Position numbers and translations under genes: made by a program
Notes under the pieces: generated by a model
Told to the model about the DNA's origin: nothing
Database searches by the model: none
The model's input: only the letters and a program-made list of their open reading frames with translations
From: Burkholderia stagnalis
Lineage (GTDB): Bacteria > Pseudomonadota > Gammaproteobacteria > Burkholderiales > Burkholderiaceae
NCBI RefSeq assembly: GCF_902830275.1
Contig: NZ_CADESW010000026.1
Location: forward strand, 1 to 64,000
Length of the DNA: 64,000 nucleotides
Direction: 5' to 3'
Shown here: in pieces, positions 60,283 to 64,000 of the stretch
Numbering within the stretch: the stretch's first letter is position 1
Layout of the letters: the number at the start of each line of letters is the position of its first letter

Positions 60283-60756
60283 ATGTACACGAAGATCATG
60301 GTTGCGGTAGACGGCAGCGCATCGTCGAAACTGGCGCTCGACGAAGGCCTGAAAGTGGCGAAGGCCAGCGGCGCCCGCCTGGTGGCGGTGTACGTCGCCG
60401 ACAAGTCGGTGCTGTTCACCTACGCCGGGCGCGTCGATCCGCATACGCTGATCGAGGAGATCCGGCGCGACGGCGTGGCCGTGCTGCGCGACGCCGAGCG
60501 CACCATTGCGCGCGCGGCGGTGAACGGCGATACTGAACTGATCGAAACGGAAAGCATCGGCGAGGACATCGCCGAACGCCTGCAGCGCTATGTCGACGAG
60601 CAGGCGATCGACCTGGCGGTGGTCGGCACGCACGGCCGGCGCGGCATCCGGCGCCTGATGGTCGGCAGCGTCGCGGAGCGCTTCCTGCGCAGCTCGCGCT
60701 GCCCGGTGCTGCTCGTGCGCGGCGACGATGCGCACGCTGCCGCGGCAGCAGCCTAG
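60283..60756 (+). CDS. Universal stress protein, UspA family, ATP-binding type
   Basis: 157 residues. KIMVAVDGSASSKLALDEGLKVAK at the N-terminus and GTHGRRGIRRLMVGSVAERFLRSSRCPVLLV at the C-terminus, containing the G-x2-G-x9-G-S ATP-binding motif. Such Usp proteins are induced under low oxygen or stasis in Burkholderia. The FNR box upstream and the nearby fnr gene support anaerobic induction. Convergent with the FNR gene. Confidence 0.93.
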   Translation: MYTKIMVAVDGSASSKLALDEGLKVAKASGARLVAVYVADKSVLFTYAGRVDPHTLIEEIRRDGVAVLRDAERTIARAAVNGDTELIETESIGEDIAERLQRYVDEQAIDLAVVGTHGRRGIRRLMVGSVAERFLRSSRCPVLLVRGDDAHAAAAAA

Positions 60757-60839
60757 TCACGCAGATGAAGGCGTCGGCACGCCGCCTGCAATACGGCAGC
60801 CGGCCGCCTTCGGCGTTTCGCCTGCGCGGCCGTCGGATG

Positions 60840-61613
60840 TCAGATGCGCGCCAGGCCGTCCGCATCGACGATGCGGATCTGCTTGCCGCGCGCCGCGACC
60901 ATCCCGCTGCGCTGGAACTTCGACAGCATCCGGCTGACGGTTTCGAGCTTCATCCCGAGATACTCGCCGATTTCATCGCGCGTCATCCGCAGCACGAACT
61001 CGGCGGACGAGTAGCCTCGCGCCTTGAAGCGCGCGGACAGGTTCAGCAGGAACGCCGCGACGCGCTGTTCGGCCGTCATCGTGCCGAGCAGCAGCATCAA
61101 CGCCGATTCGCGGACGATCTCGCCGCCCATCATCTGATACACGTGCTGCTGCATCGGCCGCACCTCGCGGCAGAGCTGTTCGAGCTGGCCGAACGGGATG
61201 ATGCAGACCGTGCTGTCCTCGAGTGCGATCGCATCGCCGTTGTGATGGCCGCCATGCAGGCCGTCGAGGCCGAGCGCCTCGCCGACGATCTGGAAGCCGG
61301 TCACCTGCTCGTTGCCGTCACGGTGCACCATGACGGTCTTGAACGAACCGGTGCGCACCGCGTAGATGCTGTGGAACGTGTCGCCCGAGCGGTAAAGGGC
61401 CTCGCCGCGCCGCACATGGCGCGTCGTGCAGATCATCGCGTCGAGACGCGCGAAATCCTCGGTGCTCAGGTTGCTCGGCATGCACACGGCGCGCATCGAG
61501 CACGACGAGCAACGCGACGCGGTGCGCTTCGGCTGGTCCTCGCGCGCGACCGGGTGCAGGGGGGAAACAGCGTGCCGCGGCATCGCTGCCGGGCGTTGGG
61601 CCTCGCTCAACAT
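60840..61613 (-). CDS. fnr: FNR-type oxygen-sensing Crp-family regulator
   Basis: 257 residues from ATG 61613, chosen for GGAG 6 bases upstream (a TTG 4 codons earlier is open). The four [4Fe-4S] cysteines are Cys35, 38 and 44 (CSSCSMRAVC) and Cys137 (STVCIIPF), with the same internal spacing as E. coli FNR (20/23/29/122). The recognition helix TRDEIGEYLGMKLETVSRMLSKFQ has the E..SR signature that reads TTGAT half-sites. It should activate low-oxygen genes, probably including the neighbouring uspA and fabI-like genes. Confidence 0.92.
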   Translation of the reverse strand: MLSEAQRPAAMPRHAVSPLHPVAREDQPKRTASRCSSCSMRAVCMPSNLSTEDFARLDAMICTTRHVRRGEALYRSGDTFHSIYAVRTGSFKTVMVHRDGNEQVTGFQIVGEALGLDGLHGGHHNGDAIALEDSTVCIIPFGQLEQLCREVRPMQQHVYQMMGGEIVRESALMLLLGTMTAEQRVAAFLLNLSARFKARGYSSAEFVLRMTRDEIGEYLGMKLETVSRMLSKFQRSGMVAARGKQIRIVDADGLARI

Positions 61614-62168
61614 GGTCTGCTCCAATTCGATGGGGTGTCGGTGAGCCGCGCCGATGCGCGGCGCTGTCGACGGGTCTTCATGCCCTGTCGAGGCATGGGC
61701 CGTCTTGTCGAACAGGCTGCCCGTGCCGGGCGGAACGATCCGTTTACGCGACCGTCATGAGACGGGGAGAGCGGTCCGGGGCCGGCGGGCACGCAGTTGT
61801 TCGGTATTCTCGCCAGGCAGTATGGACGTCGGCGCACGCCGGTGAAATCAGCCGTGCTTGAAGTTGCGGTAGGTGTCGAGGAAGCGTTGTAGGGCATTTC
61901 CTACAAGGGTGCGGCAGCGTGACGCACCTGGCACTCGGCACTCGGCACACGGCACTCGACCTCGCGAGCAGCGGGTACATGGCAACTGCCGGTACGGCAA
62001 TTCGACTCCAAAAGGATTTGCGGTAAATCAAACATGCCGCGTTCGATCCTCCTGACGTCATCGCGTAAACCCTAGAATGAGTCGCAACCGCGCATCGCAT
62101 GCGCGGACTGGACACATCGGCCTTTTCACGGGTTCGCCGCGTGAAAGAATTCGACCGGAGGTTTCGCG
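61614..62168. other. Divergent intergenic region between fnr and fabI-like genes
   Basis: No convincing gene. It contains a candidate FNR box (62018-62031), a -10-like TAGAAT (62073-62078), a repeated CACTCGGCAC-type stretch near 61,930-61,955 and an imperfect hairpin near 61,680. Confidence 0.5.
62018..62031. promoter_or_regulatory. Candidate FNR/CRP-type box before the fabI-like gene
   Basis: TTGCG-GTAA-ATCAA has a perfect right half-site and 8 of 10 consensus bases. TAGAAT at 62073-62078 would give a start near 62085, placing the box near -61, the class I activator position. Confidence 0.45.
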
Positions 62169-62978
62169 ATGACGAACAACGATGCGCGCGATTCAGGGAT
62201 GCCGTGCCTCGACGCGCGGCCGCTTCAGGGTCGAAGGGGGCTCGTCGTCGGCATCGCCAATGAAAACAGCATCGCGTGGGGCTGCGCGCGCGCATTTCGC
62301 GCGGCGGGCGCCGAACTGGCCGTGACGTGGCAGTCCGACCGGGCGCTGCCCCATGTCGAGCCGCTGCTGAAGCAGCTCGAGCCGGCCATTGCGATGCCGC
62401 TCGACGTGGGTCGCGCGGACCAGATGCGCGCGGTGTTCGACTCCCTCGAAGAAACGTGGGGCGGCCTCGACTTTCTGCTGCATGCCGTTGCCTATGCACC
62501 CAAAGCCGACCTGCACGGACGCGTCGTCGACAGCTCCCCGGAAGGGTTCGCGCTCGCGATGGATACGTCGTGCCACTCGTTCATCCGGATGGCCAAGCGT
62601 GCCGAGCCGTTGATGACGTCCGGCGGAAGCCTGATGGCAATGACCTATATCGGCGCGGATCAAGTCATCGCCGAGTATGGCGTGATGGGGCCGGTCAAGG
62701 CCGCGTTGGAAGCCACCGTTCGATACCTGGCGGTCGAGCTCGGGCCGGCGGGCATTCGCGTGAACGCCATTTCGCCCGGCGCATTGCCGACGCGGGCCGC
62801 ATCCGGGCTTCCGAACTTCGACCGCCTGCTCGACGACGCCGCGCGGCGCGCACCATTGCGCCGGCCGCTCGAAATCGACGACGTCGGCGCGTTGTGCACC
62901 TTTCTCGCCGGCGACGCGGCACGCGCGATGACCGGCGGAATTCACTATATCGACGCGGGGATGCACGTGCTGGGCTGA
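62169..62978 (+). CDS. Enoyl-ACP reductase FabI-like protein
   Basis: 269 residues, FabI length. GLVVGIANENSIAWGCARAF is the NAD-binding motif of FabI; catalytic Tyr160, Tyr170 and Lys177 keep the exact FabI spacing (Y-x9-Y-x6-K), and SPGALPTRAASGLPNFD covers the substrate loop. It would reduce trans-2-enoyl-ACP with NADH. The context (FNR, UspA, a PhaC-like protein) suggests a specialised paralogue for low-oxygen lipid or polyhydroxyalkanoate metabolism rather than the housekeeping copy. AGGAGG-like site (CGGAGG) upstream. Confidence 0.87.
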   Translation: MTNNDARDSGMPCLDARPLQGRRGLVVGIANENSIAWGCARAFRAAGAELAVTWQSDRALPHVEPLLKQLEPAIAMPLDVGRADQMRAVFDSLEETWGGLDFLLHAVAYAPKADLHGRVVDSSPEGFALAMDTSCHSFIRMAKRAEPLMTSGGSLMAMTYIGADQVIAEYGVMGPVKAALEATVRYLAVELGPAGIRVNAISPGALPTRAASGLPNFDRLLDDAARRAPLRRPLEIDDVGALCTFLAGDAARAMTGGIHYIDAGMHVLG

Positions 62979-63040
62979 CACGAGGCGGCCGGCCCCGGCA
63001 TGCGTCGAGATCGACCTTGCCCCCTTTGGAGAAGAGAGTG

Positions 63041-64000
63041 ATGGATGCTGCCACGCAACTGGCGCGCAGTCATGAGATCGCCACGGAAATTGCCCACGTC
63101 CTGCAAAAGCGCACCGGGAACGCGCTGGATCAGTACGGGAAACGGTTGAGCGAAGCGCTCGACGGCCACGACGGCCGCGCCGCGCCGTTCGCCACGCCTT
63201 TGTCGCCCTTGAGCGCATGGCACTATGCGGTCGACGCCGCGCAGCGCTCGCTGCTGTTCTGGGACACGATGCGCGAGCGCGGCACGCAATACGTCGAGCG
63301 CGTGGCACAGGGGCTGAAGCCCGCGCTGCATTTCGACTACGACGTCGTGCTCGACGGCAGGCATTTCGCGCGGCCCGTCAATTACGCGCTCGTTCACATC
63401 CAGCCGCCGAACGGCGTGATCGTCGACGATCGCAAGCGGCCTTACCTGATCATCGATCCGCGCGCGGGGCACGGGCCCGGCATCGGCGGCTTCAAGGACG
63501 ATTCGCAAGTCGGCGTCGCGTTGCGCGCCGGGCATCCCGTGTACTTCGTCGTGTTTTTCCAGGATCCCGAACCCGGCCAGACCTTGCTCGACGTGTGCGC
63601 GGCGGAGCAGGAATTCGTCCGGAAAGTGCGCGCGCTGCATCCGGACAGCGAGAAGCCGGCGATCGTCGGCAACTGCCAGGGCGGCTGGGCCGCGATGATG
63701 CTCGCCAGCTCGTCGGCGGACGACACGGGCCCGATCGTCATCAACGGGGCGCCGATGTCGTACTGGAGCGGCGCATGGAGCGAAGGCCCGAGCGACAATC
63801 CGATGCGCTATGCCGGCGGGATACTGGGCGGCACCTGGCTCGCGTCGTTCGCGTCGGACCTCGGCCACGGCAAGTTCGACGGCGCGCATCTCGTGCAGAA
63901 CTTCGAGTACCTGAACCCGGCAAATACGCTGTGGGACAAGTATTACCACGTGTACGACAACATCGACACCGAGCCGCCGCGGTTCCTCGAATTCGAGCGC
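63041..64000 (+). CDS. DUF3141/PhaC-like alpha-beta hydrolase, 5' part
   Basis: 320 residues are visible; the frame is open to the window end. ATG has GAGAG upstream. A helical N-terminus (~1-95) precedes an alpha/beta-hydrolase core: RPYLIIDPRAGHGPGIGGFKDDS, GHPVYFVVFFQDPEPGQT, and the nucleophile elbow GNCQGGWA with Cys212, matching the cysteine nucleophile of polyhydroxyalkanoate synthases. DUF3141 proteins are found in low-oxygen clusters of Burkholderia. 62 bases after the fabI-like gene and probably co-transcribed. It may act on polyhydroxyalkanoates or acyl-CoAs. Confidence 0.82.
   Translation, partial: MDAATQLARSHEIATEIAHVLQKRTGNALDQYGKRLSEALDGHDGRAAPFATPLSPLSAWHYAVDAAQRSLLFWDTMRERGTQYVERVAQGLKPALHFDYDVVLDGRHFARPVNYALVHIQPPNGVIVDDRKRPYLIIDPRAGHGPGIGGFKDDSQVGVALRAGHPVYFVVFFQDPEPGQTLLDVCAAEQEFVRKVRALHPDSEKPAIVGNCQGGWAAMMLASSSADDTGPIVINGAPMSYWSGAWSEGPSDNPMRYAGGILGGTWLASFASDLGHGKFDGAHLVQNFEYLNPANTLWDKYYHVYDNIDTEPPRFLEFER

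Overview
The window is very GC-rich, densely coded DNA with strong third-position G/C. Gene content and order (class II ribonucleotide reductase, ZnuD-like receptor, RND-type outer-membrane lipoprotein with a fused ABC exporter, VgrG island, FNR/UspA/DUF3141 cluster) suggest a betaproteobacterium of the genus Burkholderia, probably the B. cepacia complex and perhaps a secondary replicon. That assignment is an inference from gene families, not from a search. No rRNA, tRNA, CRISPR array or intact insertion sequence was seen.

Layout. 1-8.2 kb: the end of an FtsH-type protease, an OsmC protein, a Tat-exported protein resembling the pore-forming domain of Bacillus Cry delta-endotoxins, trehalose-6-phosphate synthase, a compact B12-type ribonucleotide reductase and a chemoreceptor with a candidate sigma-28 promoter. 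8.5-20.2 kb: a ZnuD-like TonB receptor and a divergent zinc alcohol dehydrogenase with palindromic Zur-like sites between them; a translationally coupled four-gene ABC efflux operon; an Asp-box sialidase-like protein. 20.7-24.4 kb: a hydrolase-MarR pair with twin palindromic operators, then a sulfonate binding protein and an SsuD-like monooxygenase.

24.5-40.3 kb is an inserted island: an orphan type VI secretion cassette with VgrG, a two-domain peptidoglycan-hydrolase effector, five AT-rich exported proteins that look like an immunity array, PAAR, a membrane protein, and TssM-, TssF- and TssJ-like proteins. It is bounded by an 80-bp direct repeat of the 3' end of a solute-binding-protein gene, lies next to broken copies of the flanking sulfur genes, and ends in an apparently truncated gene.

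40.4-48.5 kb: a minus-strand operon with two paralogous binding proteins, a fused amino-acid ABC permease-ATPase, two flavin monooxygenases, a GNAT and, upstream, a zinc deacylase. This combination matches salvage of N-acetylated, S-modified cysteines as known from Bacillus Ytm/Yxe/Cmo systems. With the SsuA/SsuD-like pair on the other side of the island, the neighbourhood looks like a sulfur-scavenging region split by the T6SS insertion.

48.8-64 kb: a small RMF/CrpP-like protein, a membrane PAS-GGDEF protein, a Tat-exported molybdenum dehydrogenase operon (Mo subunit, 2Fe-2S subunit, triheme cytochrome c lipoprotein), small envelope proteins, a VOC protein, a GST, a 2-keto-4-pentenoate hydratase, and a low-oxygen cluster (UspA, FNR with all four cluster cysteines, FabI-like reductase, DUF3141/PhaC-like protein) with FNR-type boxes before uspA and fabI.
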